Origin: Ignavibacteria bacterium
GTDB taxonomy: Bacteria; Bacteroidota; Ignavibacteria; Tepidaquicellales; Tepidaquicellaceae
Direction of reading: 5' to 3'
Assembly: GCA_016716125.1 (NCBI GenBank)
Contig: JADJWZ010000020.1
Location: 1 to 64,000 of the forward strand
DNA: 64,000 nucleotides
Of this stretch, positions 26,109 to 35,291 are shown in pieces. The notes beneath the pieces were generated by a model. The model was not told the origin of the DNA, made no database searches, and saw only the letters and a list, made by a program, of their open reading frames with translations. Position numbers and translations under genes: made by a program. Numbering within the stretch: the stretch's first letter is position 1; every line of letters starts with the position of its first letter.

Positions 26109-27422
26109 TTATTTAGTAAGCATCATTTTCCTCGTTTGTCTGAATCCGTCAGTTTCTATTGTATATAAATAAAGCCCTGAAGAAAAGCCGGAAGCATTCC
26201 AGTCCGCTTTGAATGTTCCTGACGGCAGATTTTGATTTACAATAGTGGCAATTTCCTTACCTGCAATATCAAAGATCTTAAGAGTTACAAAAGATGACTT
26301 TGGTATACTGAAAACTATATTTGTATTTGGATTAAACGGATTAGGATAATTTTGCTGCAATAAGAAGCTCTCCGGAACCTCTGAACTTATATTATTTATT
26401 CCGACCGAAGTACATCCGTTTGATGTTATAAGACTTGCTCTCGGACCTGATAATGCTGCATTCATTCTTGTTGATTGCCCAATGGTAAAAATATTCATGC
26501 AGTTATCGTCAACATAGTCCATATAATTCGTGAACATAACTCCGGGTGCTACAGTTGTACATGCATCGAGAAGAGGAAACGCCGGACATCCCCCATTCTC
26601 ACCTGCCTGAAGAGGCGTATCATCAACTTCATCATCCTGTGCGCAACCCGGTTCATCACCCCAAATATGCTGGAGATTAAACCAGTGTCCCACTTCGTGT
26701 GTAGCTGTTCTGCCCTTGTCGTTTGGCGGCACTACTGTACCGATTGTTCCAAAGTATTTGTGCCCTATTACCATTCCATCAGTATTTGGCGGTCCTCCGG
26801 GCAGCTGTGCAAATCCAAGAATTGTCCCGGTAAAATTAACTACATAACAATTAAAATATCTGTTTCTGTCCCAGATATCTACGCCGCCCAGAGAAGCATA
26901 ATACATACTTGTGTCGTCTACTGTGTAAGACACAATATTTGTCATTGTCCTGGTAATACCATTTGTAAATTCATTGTTCGGAGTACGCTGAGCCAGGCAG
27001 AACTGAATCTGCACGTTCGCTCCTAACGGCTTGAACGGAGCCGGAGTATTCACGGTATCCGCATTTAATCTAGCAAAATCCCTGTTCAGCACATCTATCT
27101 GCGACTGTATCTGTGCGTCACTGATGTTTTGTTCAGGTAAATTGTAAATAACATGAACTACTAAAGGTATAGTTATTATCAGATTGTCAGTCTTCTCATA
27201 TCCTTTTGTAAATTTTTCGATGGACTCGATTTCGGCTTTATACTGAGGATACCTTTCCAGTACTCTCTTGTTGAATTCTACGGTACCGCACTTGCTGTTC
27301 TGTTTTGTTCCTTCTTGTAGGGAAAGTCCGGATTCCGGACCACTGCTGTTTCCCGCATAAGAAAGTGAAATTACCGGAGAAACAAATAAAGCGCAAAGCA
27401 AAAGTTGAAAAGTTGTTTTCAT
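26109..27422 (-). CDS. Secreted M43 (cytophagalysin-type) zinc metalloprotease with T9SS sorting domain
   Basis: A 437-residue protein with a signal peptide (ending near ISLSYAG). A propeptide-like segment precedes an M43 catalytic domain. The zinc motif is H242-E-x-x-H246-x5-H252 (HEVGHWFNLQH), followed by the WGDEPGC and MDYVDDNCMNIFT (Met-turn) blocks. M43 enzymes are metzincin-type endopeptidases, often gelatin- or casein-degrading. A sorting domain begins LQQNYPNPFNPNTNIVFSIP and ends RKMMLTK. The lipoprotein gene upstream on the same strand is 24 bp away, so the two may be cotranscribed. Confidence 0.92.
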   Translation of the reverse strand: MKTTFQLLLCALFVSPVISLSYAGNSSGPESGLSLQEGTKQNSKCGTVEFNKRVLERYPQYKAEIESIEKFTKGYEKTDNLIITIPLVVHVIYNLPEQNISDAQIQSQIDVLNRDFARLNADTVNTPAPFKPLGANVQIQFCLAQRTPNNEFTNGITRTMTNIVSYTVDDTSMYYASLGGVDIWDRNRYFNCYVVNFTGTILGFAQLPGGPPNTDGMVIGHKYFGTIGTVVPPNDKGRTATHEVGHWFNLQHIWGDEPGCAQDDEVDDTPLQAGENGGCPAFPLLDACTTVAPGVMFTNYMDYVDDNCMNIFTIGQSTRMNAALSGPRASLITSNGCTSVGINNISSEVPESFLLQQNYPNPFNPNTNIVFSIPKSSFVTLKIFDIAGKEIATIVNQNLPSGTFKADWNASGFSSGLYLYTIETDGFRQTRKMMLTK

Positions 27423-27446
27423 TTAGGTAATTGTTTGATTAATAAA

Positions 27447-27962
27447 TTATTTCATTGTGAGTGTAATTTTGCATGGTTTTGAAGAATTGCGGAAGGCTGA
27501 ATAGTACCAGATACCTGAGACCGGTGTCTTTCCAATATCAAAATTGAAATAAACATTTCTGTCTGCCTGACCGGGGTTTGTGTTTAAAAGCAGATTCTCT
27601 TCTTTCTGATTTATCTTCCCCGTGAACTTGCCCTTATCCATTGTCCCGTATCCGTTAAACTCGGAAGTCACTTTTGTGAAGTTATAATTACCTGATATAA
27701 CATTACCGCTGTGATCGTTTATTATGAGCAATCCTTCTGCAATTATTACATTATTCGAATCGTACATTGTAAAATCATATTTACCCTTTGAAATATTGTT
27801 ATCCTTCCTATTCACTTTGTTACCTGAACATCCGGCAATGACAATTATCATAAAAAATAAAAATCCTGAAATATACTTTGACAATTTATTATTGTTAGAT
27901 TTTTGGGAAATACATTTGCAATTATGAGAATTAAGTAACTTTTTCTTTGAAGTGAATATCAA
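27447..27962 (-). CDS. Putative lipoprotein of unknown function
   Basis: The 171-codon frame has a lipobox (FFMIIVIAGC) at about residue 46, so the true start is probably internal (a TTG before SKYISGFLFF would give a normal lipoprotein signal). The mature part is a beta-rich domain: YDFTMYDSNNVIIAEGLLII, NYNFTKVTSEFNGYGTMDKGKF and a C-terminal KPCKITLTMK. No family is recognised. It lies 24 bp upstream of the M43 protease gene on the same strand, so it may be an export or inhibitor partner (speculative). Confidence 0.65.
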   Translation of the reverse strand: MIFTSKKKLLNSHNCKCISQKSNNNKLSKYISGFLFFMIIVIAGCSGNKVNRKDNNISKGKYDFTMYDSNNVIIAEGLLIINDHSGNVISGNYNFTKVTSEFNGYGTMDKGKFTGKINQKEENLLLNTNPGQADRNVYFNFDIGKTPVSGIWYYSAFRNSSKPCKITLTMK

Positions 27963-28352
27963 ATTAAGAAGACATGACGTATTCTAATCTTTCAATATAA
28001 AATGGGTGAGGTATACAAATAGATCTGTTGAATATTATATTCATCTAAATCATAAATTCTTCGCATTTTACTCTTTTAAATTTAAAATGTCAAGATACTA
28101 TACAATTGTCCTGCCGTTGTTGGCAAAAAAATTTGTATGAGCTATACAGTTAATTTACCGGCAGCGGGAAAAATATTTTATATAAAAGCCGGGTCAGGTA
28201 AATTGATCCGGCTTTTTTTTGAAAAGTAAATTCTTTTCGTGAAATTGATTTTTTATTTCATTTTGATTAAGTTATAAAAAATGTGAAAGCAAGTATGAAA
28301 CCGATTTTGAAATTTCTCTTTCCTGACAGACTTAAATCTTAATAAAATAATT
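27963..28352. other. 390-bp gene-free stretch ending in an orphan terminator
   Basis: A divergent region between a minus-strand lipoprotein gene and a plus-strand T9SS gene. A strong plus-strand terminator at 28184-28220 has no plus-strand gene before it. Upstream, CTGCCG (28111-28116) can pair with CGGCAG (28159-28164). A short non-coding RNA is possible. No ORF is supported. Confidence 0.4.
28184..28220 (+). terminator. Rho-independent terminator without an obvious upstream gene
   Basis: AAAGCCGG pairs with CCGGCTTT around a loop of about 13 bases, followed by eight T on the plus strand. The nearest upstream plus-strand gene ends at 25878, and the genes between are on the minus strand. Confidence 0.75.
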
Positions 28353-30491
28353 ATGAAAAAGCTAATTACATTCTGTTTCCTGATTAGTGTTAAATTACTT
28401 TTTGCACAGTCAGGATGGTTTTGGCAGAATCCTGTCCCAACCGGAAATAATATTAATTGTTTAAGGTTTGTAAATTCAAATACTGGATACATTGCCGGGA
28501 GTATTGGGACAATATGCAAAACCACTGACGGCGGTAACAGCTGGAAAACTTTGAATTTAAATACAATTGTTAATTTGAATTCAGTCTTTTTTACAGATTT
28601 AAATACAGGGTATGCTGCAGGTAATAACGGCACAATTTTGAAAACGAATAATGGCGGTGATGTTTGGCAGCAACAAGTAAGCGGGATAACGATTGAAGAA
28701 TTATATTCTGTTTATTTTATAAATAATTCTACAGGATATATAAGCGGCGCATACGGAAGAATACTCAAAACAACAAACGGAGGAAGTAACTGGGAAATCT
28801 TGAACATAAATACCATATTATTTCTCAGATCAATTGTATTTACCGGCGAGAGTACCGGATACTGCGTAGGAGGAAGCACAGTCTTCAAAACTACAAATGC
28901 CGGGATTAACTGGATTGAACAAAACTCAAATACAAATTCCGCGCTTAATAGTATTTATTTCTTAAATGACAATACGGGCTATGCCGCAGGTGCCGACGGT
29001 GTAATAATAAATACAACAAATGCCGGATCAAACTGGACAGTACAAAATACTTTTCCAAACTCTTTATTGAGTTCTGTTTATTTTTCTGATTTGAATAATG
29101 GCATTGCTGTGGGTACTAGTGATTTTACCTCGGCATTGTTTAAAACAACGAATGCAGGAGCCAACTGGAGTCCCTTATTAAACAGTGCTTATTATTCCTT
29201 TACATCGGTATATATGTTAAACAATTCACAAATATTAATTGCCGGATTATATGGTACAATTCTCAAATCAACTGACTCCGGAAGTACATGGATTACCATA
29301 TCTCCGAAAGAAACGAATCGTTTAACTTCAATTAAATTCACTTCAGACAGCACCGGTTACGCTGTTGGTTCAGCAGGTAAAATTTTGAAAACTACAAACG
29401 CAGGAGTAAACTGGACAGCGCAATCAATCAATACCGGATATAATTTGCGTTCGCTCTTTTTTAATAATAGCAATACCGGATATATTGTCGGAGATACTAA
29501 TGTAAATTTCATTTTATCCGGCAAAGTGTTTAAAACTACGAATGCGGGAATAGATTGGGAAGAGCAATTTTCAGCAAGTGGATCTTTCAGCTCTGTGTAT
29601 TTCCCGGATATAAATACCGGATACATATCTATCAACACATACTCTGCTACCCGGAAAATTATAAAGACTACAAACGCAGGGATTACATGGCTTTTCTCTC
29701 CGGTTGAAACATTACCGCCGAATCTTAATACTGTTTATTTTATTTCCAATGATTTAGGATTTACAGCAGGTGGAGACAAAATTTTGAAAACAACTAACGG
29801 TGCTGAAAGCTGGAGTGAATTAGCTTACGGGGCATCTTTCATATCAATTGATTTCATGAATAATACTACAGGATTTATTACAAGCGGAACAGGTTCTATT
29901 TACAAAACAACAAACGCCGGTGTTACCTGGATACGAAGACACAATGGAACAGTCGGTCTTTCTTCAATATCTTTTGTAACGGACAGTATCGGGTATGCGG
30001 TAGGATCCACAGGACTAATATTAAAATCAACCAACAGCGGAGCGAACTGGTTTTCTCAACAAAGCCCGACGATAGAATATCTGAATTCAACAGTATTTGT
30101 AAATGGAAGTACAGGTTATGCCTGCGGGGATCAAGGCACCATTATAAGTACAAATACCGGCGGCAAAACAACGTCTGTTAATGGCAGTCAGGCCGGAAAT
30201 AAATTTCCTGATAAATATTCTCTAATGCAAAATTATCCGAATCCATTCAATCCGAGAACTGTTATTCGCTATTCGTTAACCGAAAATCGCTTTACCAGTT
30301 TGAAAATATTCGATGCGCTCGGAAGAGAATTAGTAACGCTGGTCAATCAAAAACAGGAATCCGGGACTTATGAAACAATATTTGACGGGAGTAATTTTGC
30401 AAGCGGCGTTTACTTTTATAGAATAGAAATCTCAGGTAATACTTTAAATGAAAAGTTTGCAGAGACGAAACGTATGGTACTACTAAAGTAA
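28353..30491 (+). CDS. Secreted Ycf48-like repeat protein with T9SS sorting domain
   Basis: A 712-residue protein with a signal peptide (MKKLITFCFLISVKLLFAQ). About fifteen Ycf48-like propeller units follow, each with a core such as VFFTDLNTGYAAGNNGTILKT and a TTNAGxxW or TTNGGSNW turn. The sorting domain begins LMQNYPNPFNPRTVIRYSLT and ends KRMVLLK; its last segment carries a short insertion (SGNTLNEKFAETKRM). It is related to the two tandem copies at 19.7-24.2 kb but diverged and intact. A strong terminator follows. Confidence 0.87.
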   Translation: MKKLITFCFLISVKLLFAQSGWFWQNPVPTGNNINCLRFVNSNTGYIAGSIGTICKTTDGGNSWKTLNLNTIVNLNSVFFTDLNTGYAAGNNGTILKTNNGGDVWQQQVSGITIEELYSVYFINNSTGYISGAYGRILKTTNGGSNWEILNINTILFLRSIVFTGESTGYCVGGSTVFKTTNAGINWIEQNSNTNSALNSIYFLNDNTGYAAGADGVIINTTNAGSNWTVQNTFPNSLLSSVYFSDLNNGIAVGTSDFTSALFKTTNAGANWSPLLNSAYYSFTSVYMLNNSQILIAGLYGTILKSTDSGSTWITISPKETNRLTSIKFTSDSTGYAVGSAGKILKTTNAGVNWTAQSINTGYNLRSLFFNNSNTGYIVGDTNVNFILSGKVFKTTNAGIDWEEQFSASGSFSSVYFPDINTGYISINTYSATRKIIKTTNAGITWLFSPVETLPPNLNTVYFISNDLGFTAGGDKILKTTNGAESWSELAYGASFISIDFMNNTTGFITSGTGSIYKTTNAGVTWIRRHNGTVGLSSISFVTDSIGYAVGSTGLILKSTNSGANWFSQQSPTIEYLNSTVFVNGSTGYACGDQGTIISTNTGGKTTSVNGSQAGNKFPDKYSLMQNYPNPFNPRTVIRYSLTENRFTSLKIFDALGRELVTLVNQKQESGTYETIFDGSNFASGVYFYRIEISGNTLNEKFAETKRMVLLK

Positions 30492-30534
30492 TCGTAAATC
30501 AGAAATAATAAATTTTATATTTAAATTTATATAA

Positions 30535-30570
30535 AAAACTTCCGGAGTCAAAAATCTTCGGAAGTTTTTT
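30535..30570 (+). terminator. Rho-independent terminator after the Ycf48-like gene
   Basis: AAAACTTCCG (30535-30544) pairs with CGGAAGTTTT (30559-30568), followed by further T residues, about 45 bp after the stop at 30491. Confidence 0.85.
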
Positions 30571-30571
30571 A

Positions 30572-30712
30572 TTAAACAATTACTGCATTAAGAGGTAGTT
30601 TTTTTTGTAAGAATACTTCAGCAAAAGCTGCGAGTCCTGAAATCTGTCCGTTATTCCAAAAAAATTTAACAGGTTTATTAGACCCATAAAGTATCAGGAT
30701 ATTCTTTAACAA
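30572..30712 (-). pseudogene. Possible gene fragment overlapping the small ORF upstream
   Basis: A 46-residue minus-strand frame from TTG 30712 to TAA 30572-30574 reads protein-like (KNILILYGSNKPVKFFWNNG, then QISGLAAFAEVFLQKKLPL). It overlaps the end of the 76-residue frame in another phase. It may be the C-terminal end of a degraded or frameshifted gene. I do not recognise it. Confidence 0.25.
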
Positions 30713-30908
30713 CTATAGACCCGACAGAACCTCCCACGTTTTTAATTGTATCATTTTTTGAATTAATAAGAATCAGTTTTAAATCAGATGTTGGGTAAAT
30801 GCCGGGTTTGCGATCGAGTGTAATGTTTTTTTTATCAATGCTTAGTAAATATTCTATCCATACAGACTCTGATTCCTGATATACTTCTTTTGAAGTTTCT
30901 ATTGACAT
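30678..30908 (-). CDS. Small hypothetical protein, possibly truncated
   Basis: A 76-residue soluble frame (MSIETSKEVYQESESVWIEY...). The opening resembles the first strands of an immunoglobulin-like domain as found in larger surface proteins (TxKxVYxxGExVWIEY). It has no signal peptide and ends abruptly at KEYPDTLWV. An overlapping open stretch in the next frame suggests a decayed or frameshifted gene. Confidence 0.4.
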   Translation of the reverse strand: MSIETSKEVYQESESVWIEYLLSIDKKNITLDRKPGIYPTSDLKLILINSKNDTIKNVGGSVGSIVVKEYPDTLWV

Positions 30909-31099
30909 GTTGATAAAACTTTTTCTTAATGAACTGATTTTTTTTTTTGATTTTTATCATCAACCATAATAAAATTCAAAAAAAACAGAGAGAAAAAAAT
31001 ATTGACATTACAAATACAATAGTTTTTTCTCTTTTAATTAATTCCAGGCGTGGCGTCTGCAGAAAATCAAATTAAACATTTCGGGCTGCGGACTTTCTG

Positions 31100-31618
31100 T
31101 CAGTTTCCCGTATTTTTCTCAGCATATTGTTTTCCGGCCGCAATAAGTTTATTGTATATGTCTTCATATCCTCTCAAATATCTATCTTTTATGGAACCTG
31201 ACAAGGCGCTGATCTTATCTTCAGATGCGCGGCTGTCATACAATCCGGCTAACTGCATATACTCATTTTTAAAGACAGGTAAAACATATTCATGCAGCGC
31301 GAGCGAAGCGTCAAGCATTTCTTTTGTATCTTCTGTTGGTTTCAGTTCTTTCAGTTTGCTTAAATTTGTTTCAATGAATTCGATATGTGAATTTACAGCA
31401 TCAACGCTTTTCATAGCGGCGGTCTCATTGTTTTCGCCGGTCTTCATCTCTGAAGGCGATTCGAGCTGCCTGATCATTCCGTTCCCGGCAAATCCTGAAA
31501 GTCTGTTGGTATTTAAAACTGCTATGTTAAAATAATTTTCCGGTGAGTTATTTCCGCAGGAAATAAATATAATGCTGATAAATAAGACGCTGATTACAGC
31601 TGAGAAACATTTATTCAT
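31100..31618 (-). CDS. Putative lipoprotein, helical
   Basis: A 172-residue protein with a lipoprotein signal and lipobox (SIIFISC, Cys at about 21). The mature part is mostly helical and charged (MKSVDAVNSHIEFIETNLSKLKELKPTEDTKEM...), with a four-helix-bundle look. No family is recognised. It is alone on the minus strand, with AT-rich flanks of 191 bp and 147 bp. Confidence 0.65.
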   Translation of the reverse strand: MNKCFSAVISVLFISIIFISCGNNSPENYFNIAVLNTNRLSGFAGNGMIRQLESPSEMKTGENNETAAMKSVDAVNSHIEFIETNLSKLKELKPTEDTKEMLDASLALHEYVLPVFKNEYMQLAGLYDSRASEDKISALSGSIKDRYLRGYEDIYNKLIAAGKQYAEKNTGN

Positions 31619-31765
31619 ATCAGTGGTTTTGATCTCTTAGATTAAAAATTAGTTTTAAGAATTTAAGAAAACATTAAGAATTTTAAACTAATTAAAAGGT
31701 GAGAGCAGATTAAATTTATCACACAGTAAATTTACAGTAGAATATAAGAAAAACTAAAACTCGGC

Positions 31766-32137
31766 TTATGTACTGAAATGAACAGCAAGCCATATGCACT
31801 CGGGGTCAGAGGAAGTTCTTATAACTCTGTGCTTAACCCCCGCCGGAATGAACAGATGATCGCCGGCATTTAAATGAAATTTCCTTTCATCAAAAAATAA
31901 TATTTCCGCATTTCCTTTTATCAGGATCACCCATTCGTTTTTTTCCTGTTCAAGCCACCTGCCTACGGGCGTTACGTGACCTGCGGAAATTATTCTTTCG
32001 ATCTGAATACCGCTCTTACTTTCATCATTCACATTTTCATTCTCATTTTCACTTTCATTATAATCAGGGTATAATGTCTGAAAATATTCAAACCTTTCGT
32101 TCAGCTCTTCCGGTCTTTCAAATAAATTATTTTTCAT
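31766..32137 (-). CDS. Cupin domain protein
   Basis: A 123-residue single-domain cupin. Motif 1 is EQEKNEWVILIKGNAEILF and motif 2 is LNAGDHLFIPAGVKHRVIRT, with a conserved His in the second motif. The first motif lacks the usual HxH, so metal binding may be altered. A Glu/Asn-rich spacer (NESENENENVNDESKSG) precedes the domain. It could be a small metal-dependent enzyme or a binding protein; substrate unknown. It is a single gene downstream (minus direction) of the terminator at 32190-32237. Confidence 0.8.
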   Translation of the reverse strand: MKNNLFERPEELNERFEYFQTLYPDYNESENENENVNDESKSGIQIERIISAGHVTPVGRWLEQEKNEWVILIKGNAEILFFDERKFHLNAGDHLFIPAGVKHRVIRTSSDPECIWLAVHFST

Positions 32138-32189
32138 AATATTAAGCGGCTGTTGAATTTTTTATGCGAATAAAATTTCATTCCTAAAA

Positions 32190-32237
32190 ATAAAAAACCC
32201 CTTTTGCAAATCAGTAAAGAAATTTTAAAAAGGGGTT
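32190..32237 (-). terminator. Rho-independent terminator after the fatty-acid hydroxylase gene
   Basis: Read on the minus strand, AACCCCTTTT (32237-32228) pairs with AAAAGGGGTT (32205-32196), followed by a T-run. It lies just after the hydroxylase stop at 32261. Confidence 0.8.
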
Positions 32238-32260
32238 AAAACAATTTTAACTGAAAAAAA

Positions 32261-32908
32261 CTACCGGCTCTTCTCGTCTATTTCAATAACACTCTTATCT
32301 TTTACGTGATCGGGTACCGTACCGAGTACATAATCCCAGAGCGGGTTGCTGACGCCGTATGCAGTCTGATCATCTCCGTAATGATGTTTCAGATGATAGA
32401 CTTTTAGGAATTTTCCGATCTTTCCGTTCATCTTAAAATGATGTGTGGCATAATGGATTGAGTCATACGCTACATAACCGAGTGCAAATCCTGCGAATAT
32501 TGACAGATAATAATCTCCGAAAATAACTTTGAATAAAAAGAAAAAAAACGTAGCCAGCGGAATGCTTACAAGTAAAGGCATTACAAGTCTCGTAGCGTCT
32601 CTCGGATAATCATGATGTATTCCATGAACAAGAAAGTGAACTCTCTTTCCTGTTTCTGATGTAGGGTGATAATGAAACGCCCATCTGTGTATCACATATT
32701 CCATTAAAGTCCAGAGGAGTATTCCGGCGAAGAAACTTATAACCGACGATAGTAATGTAATATTTTCAGAACCGAAATATGCGGTTGCAATTATAACAGG
32801 TATGAATACAAAAAGCGGTGTAGCAGGATGAATATGAGAAAAATATTCAAGAAAAGGATTTTTAAATAATCTTATTGTTTCGTTTTTATTTGATACGAAC
32901 TTAGCCAT
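32261..32908 (-). CDS. Fatty acid hydroxylase superfamily membrane protein
   Basis: A 215-residue membrane di-iron enzyme. Histidine clusters are in order HRWAFHYH, HGIHHDYPRD, HYATHHF and HLKHHYGD, as in fatty-acid 2-hydroxylase and sterol-desaturase-type proteins. Hydrophobic segments at about 28-65 and 100-135 form the membrane part. The sequence lacks an N-terminal cytochrome b5 domain, as in most bacterial forms. The likely role is hydroxylation of lipid acyl chains (for example sphingolipid or lipid A acyl groups), with the substrate unproven. It has its own terminator. Confidence 0.85.
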   Translation of the reverse strand: MAKFVSNKNETIRLFKNPFLEYFSHIHPATPLFVFIPVIIATAYFGSENITLLSSVISFFAGILLWTLMEYVIHRWAFHYHPTSETGKRVHFLVHGIHHDYPRDATRLVMPLLVSIPLATFFFFLFKVIFGDYYLSIFAGFALGYVAYDSIHYATHHFKMNGKIGKFLKVYHLKHHYGDDQTAYGVSNPLWDYVLGTVPDHVKDKSVIEIDEKSR

Positions 32909-32977
32909 TTGAGTAAAAAATTTTCAGTAAAATATGTAATTCATTTTTGTATATAAACACAAATTTTAATACAATTT

Positions 32978-33349
32978 TTACTTTCCGGACTTAAGTACGT
33001 CCCTGATCTCGGTTAAGAGCTTTTCCTCATTTGACGGCTCCGGAGGCGGCGCTGCTTCTTCCTTGGTTCTGAATCTGTTAATTCCTTTCACTACCAGAAA
33101 TAACACAAATCCTATGATCAGAAAATTTATTATCGCCTGTATAAGTTTTCCGTATGTTAAATCAGCATTGCCGACTTTAGCCGAAAGTCCGCTGAAGTCA
33201 ATTCCGCCGAGAATAATTCCGATCAGCGGCATAAAAAGATCAGCTACGGTAGAATTAACAATCGCCCCGAAAGCCCCGCCGATGATAACACCGATTGCCA
33301 GGTCGAGAGCGTTTCCTTTTGAGATAAACTCTTTAAATTCGTTTAACAT
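32978..33349 (-). CDS. mscL: Large-conductance mechanosensitive channel MscL
   Basis: A 123-residue inner-membrane channel that opens under osmotic downshock. The N-terminal amphipathic helix and first transmembrane helix show MLNEFKEFISKGNALDLAIGVIIGGAFGAIVNSTVADLFMPLIG, the family signature. A periplasmic loop, a second helix (AIINFLIIGFVLFLVVKG) and a cytoplasmic tail with a proline stretch (EEAAPPPEPSNEEKLLTEIRD) follow. Length is normal. It is a single gene between hydroxylase and prmA. Confidence 0.96.
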   Translation of the reverse strand: MLNEFKEFISKGNALDLAIGVIIGGAFGAIVNSTVADLFMPLIGIILGGIDFSGLSAKVGNADLTYGKLIQAIINFLIIGFVLFLVVKGINRFRTKEEAAPPPEPSNEEKLLTEIRDVLKSGK

Positions 33350-33497
33350 AAATGTGATTAATTTTTTTTTACAAAAGTATATTATTATCCGTCATTATAA
33401 AAGTCATGAAAGTATTTAGGGGTTTTGGCAAATTTATTTATCCGCATACCTGTTTTGAAAAATTAAGTGTTAATAAACTTTACAATGAAATGTTCAT

Positions 33498-34349
33498 TTA
33501 GATTTTTAAAGCATAAATTCCGATCCATTCCGAGCTCATCTGTATATCCGCCACTTCAAAGTCATACTGCGTCAGATATTCCAGAATTTCCTGATCTTCG
33601 TTTATCAGAATTCCGGACAGGAATAATTTACTTCCGGAATCCATTAAATCTGAAACAGCTTCAATATTATCAGTGATAACGCTCCGTATTATATTTGCGC
33701 AGACGATATCAAACGATTCGCCTTTTACTTCGCCGATACTTCCTTTTATGAATTTAATTTTGTCATGAACCTTATTTATTTCAGCGTATTCTTTTGCATT
33801 CAAAACGGAATCTTCGTCAATATCCACTGCAACGGCTTTCCCGGCTCCAAGCTTTATTCCGGCGATTGACAAAATTCCCGTGCCGCATCCGAAATCAAAC
33901 AGCTTCTCTTCGTTTCCTTCCACGTATTTTGACATGAGTTCAAGCACAAGCTGCGTCGTCTCATTGTGTCCCGTTCCGAACGACATCTTCGGATCGATCT
34001 GAATGAGAATTTTTCCTTCGGTATCTTTTAATTCATGTTCCTTCCATGACGGATAAATAATTATCCTCTCATCTATAAAAACCGGTTCTATTGTTTTTTC
34101 CCATTCTTCGTTCCAGTTCTTATCTTCCATCAGTCTGAATGAAAAGTCTTTTTTACCAATAAGTCCCGTGATCTCGAGTGATTTCCTAAGCATCGTGATC
34201 TGATCTTTGGAATCCGGAGGTAAATTTAATATTAACTGACCTTCTTCCTCCAGTATATTTTCAATTCCTTCCATATACAGAACATTCATAATGTCATCAT
34301 AACCGGATTCATTGAAAGCAATTTTTATCTCATAATATTTATCAGCCAT
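33498..34349 (-). CDS. prmA: Ribosomal protein L11 methyltransferase
   Basis: A 283-residue enzyme that trimethylates ribosomal protein L11. The ATG at 34349 is chosen because AAAGGAG lies six bases before it; an upstream frame would add eight residues. It overlaps the folD stop (34342-34344), so translation is coupled. The N-terminal substrate domain is followed by the SAM-binding motif LFDFGCGTGILSIAGIKLGA, the acidic VAVDIDEDS and the FDIVCANII block (family N-I-x catalytic loop). Family members have the same size. Confidence 0.93.
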   Translation of the reverse strand: MADKYYEIKIAFNESGYDDIMNVLYMEGIENILEEEGQLILNLPPDSKDQITMLRKSLEITGLIGKKDFSFRLMEDKNWNEEWEKTIEPVFIDERIIIYPSWKEHELKDTEGKILIQIDPKMSFGTGHNETTQLVLELMSKYVEGNEEKLFDFGCGTGILSIAGIKLGAGKAVAVDIDEDSVLNAKEYAEINKVHDKIKFIKGSIGEVKGESFDIVCANIIRSVITDNIEAVSDLMDSGSKLFLSGILINEDQEILEYLTQYDFEVADIQMSSEWIGIYALKI

Positions 34350-35229
34350 AAACTTCTCCTTTCGCAGCGTCAAGAGTATTTCTCAATAACATCGCAATTG
34401 TCATCGGTCCGACTCCGCCGGGTACAGGTGTGATCATTCCGCATTTATCAAAACAGCCGTTGTAGTCAACGTCTCCCGTGATCCTGTATCCCGATTTAGT
34501 GTCTTTATCTTCCACTCTGTTTATACCGACATCTATAATAACGCATCCCTCTTTTATGAAATCTTTTTTTACAAAATCAGCTTTGCCGATAGCGGCGATA
34601 AGTATATCCGCTTCCGAAGTTACGCTTTTAATATCTGCGGTCTTACTGTGACATACCGTAACCGTACAGTTGAATTCCGGTCTGAGAAGCAGAGAGGCAA
34701 CCGGTTTGCCTACAATGTTGCTCCTGCCGATTATGACTGCGCGCATTCCTTCGGTTTTAATATTTTTCCTTCTGAGCATTTCTGTAATACCGAGAGGTGT
34801 GCACGGTATGAAGCAATTATCTCCTATAGATAATTTTCCCACATTGACAGGATGAAAGCCGTCAACATCTTTTTTGTAATCAATCGCTTCTATAATTTTT
34901 TTGGGATCGATATGAGCGGGGAGCGGAAGCTGAACGAGAATGCCGTGGATCTTTTCATCCGAGTTGAATTTTCTGATAAGTTCGAGAAGCTGAGTTTCAA
35001 TGATATCTCCCGGAACGGCTTCCGTTACGGAATGGAATCCTGCTTCATCGCAGGCTTTGCCTTTGTTTTTTACATATACACGGGAAGCGGGATCATCACC
35101 GGCTATAATGAATGCAAGTCCGGGAGTGACGCCTTTTTCATTTTTAAAAATGTCCGTTTCAGATTTGACTTCGCTTTTAATTTGGGCGGAAATTTCTTTC
35201 CCGTCTATAATTTTACTGATTTTACTCAC
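34342..35229 (-). CDS. folD: Methylenetetrahydrofolate dehydrogenase / cyclohydrolase
   Basis: A 295-residue bifunctional enzyme linking 5,10-methylene-THF and 10-formyl-THF. It starts at GTG. Family blocks: YVKNKGKACDEAGF (catalytic Lys region), DEKIHGILVQLPLPAHID, PKKDVDGFHPVNVGKL-like VDGFHPVNVG, FIPCTPLGITEML, VIIGRSNIVGKPVASLL (NADP loop), TVCHSKT and PVPGGVGPMTIAMLLRNTL. All key blocks are present at normal spacing. It is followed by prmA with an 8-bp overlap. Confidence 0.97.
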   Translation of the reverse strand: MSKISKIIDGKEISAQIKSEVKSETDIFKNEKGVTPGLAFIIAGDDPASRVYVKNKGKACDEAGFHSVTEAVPGDIIETQLLELIRKFNSDEKIHGILVQLPLPAHIDPKKIIEAIDYKKDVDGFHPVNVGKLSIGDNCFIPCTPLGITEMLRRKNIKTEGMRAVIIGRSNIVGKPVASLLLRPEFNCTVTVCHSKTADIKSVTSEADILIAAIGKADFVKKDFIKEGCVIIDVGINRVEDKDTKSGYRITGDVDYNGCFDKCGMITPVPGGVGPMTIAMLLRNTLDAAKGEVYG

Positions 35230-35291
35230 AGATTATAAAATTGAAAAATATAAAATAAAAAAATTTAAATTAATTTAATTCCATTACAACT

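Noticed and set aside
26475..27026. A 183-codon plus-strand frame opposite the M43 metalloprotease gene
   Set aside because: It is fully antisense to a clear, motif-complete protease gene, has no signal or known motif, and is a typical shadow.
28253..28633. A 126-codon minus-strand frame
   Set aside because: It is antisense to the start of the Ycf48-like gene and lacks any independent support.
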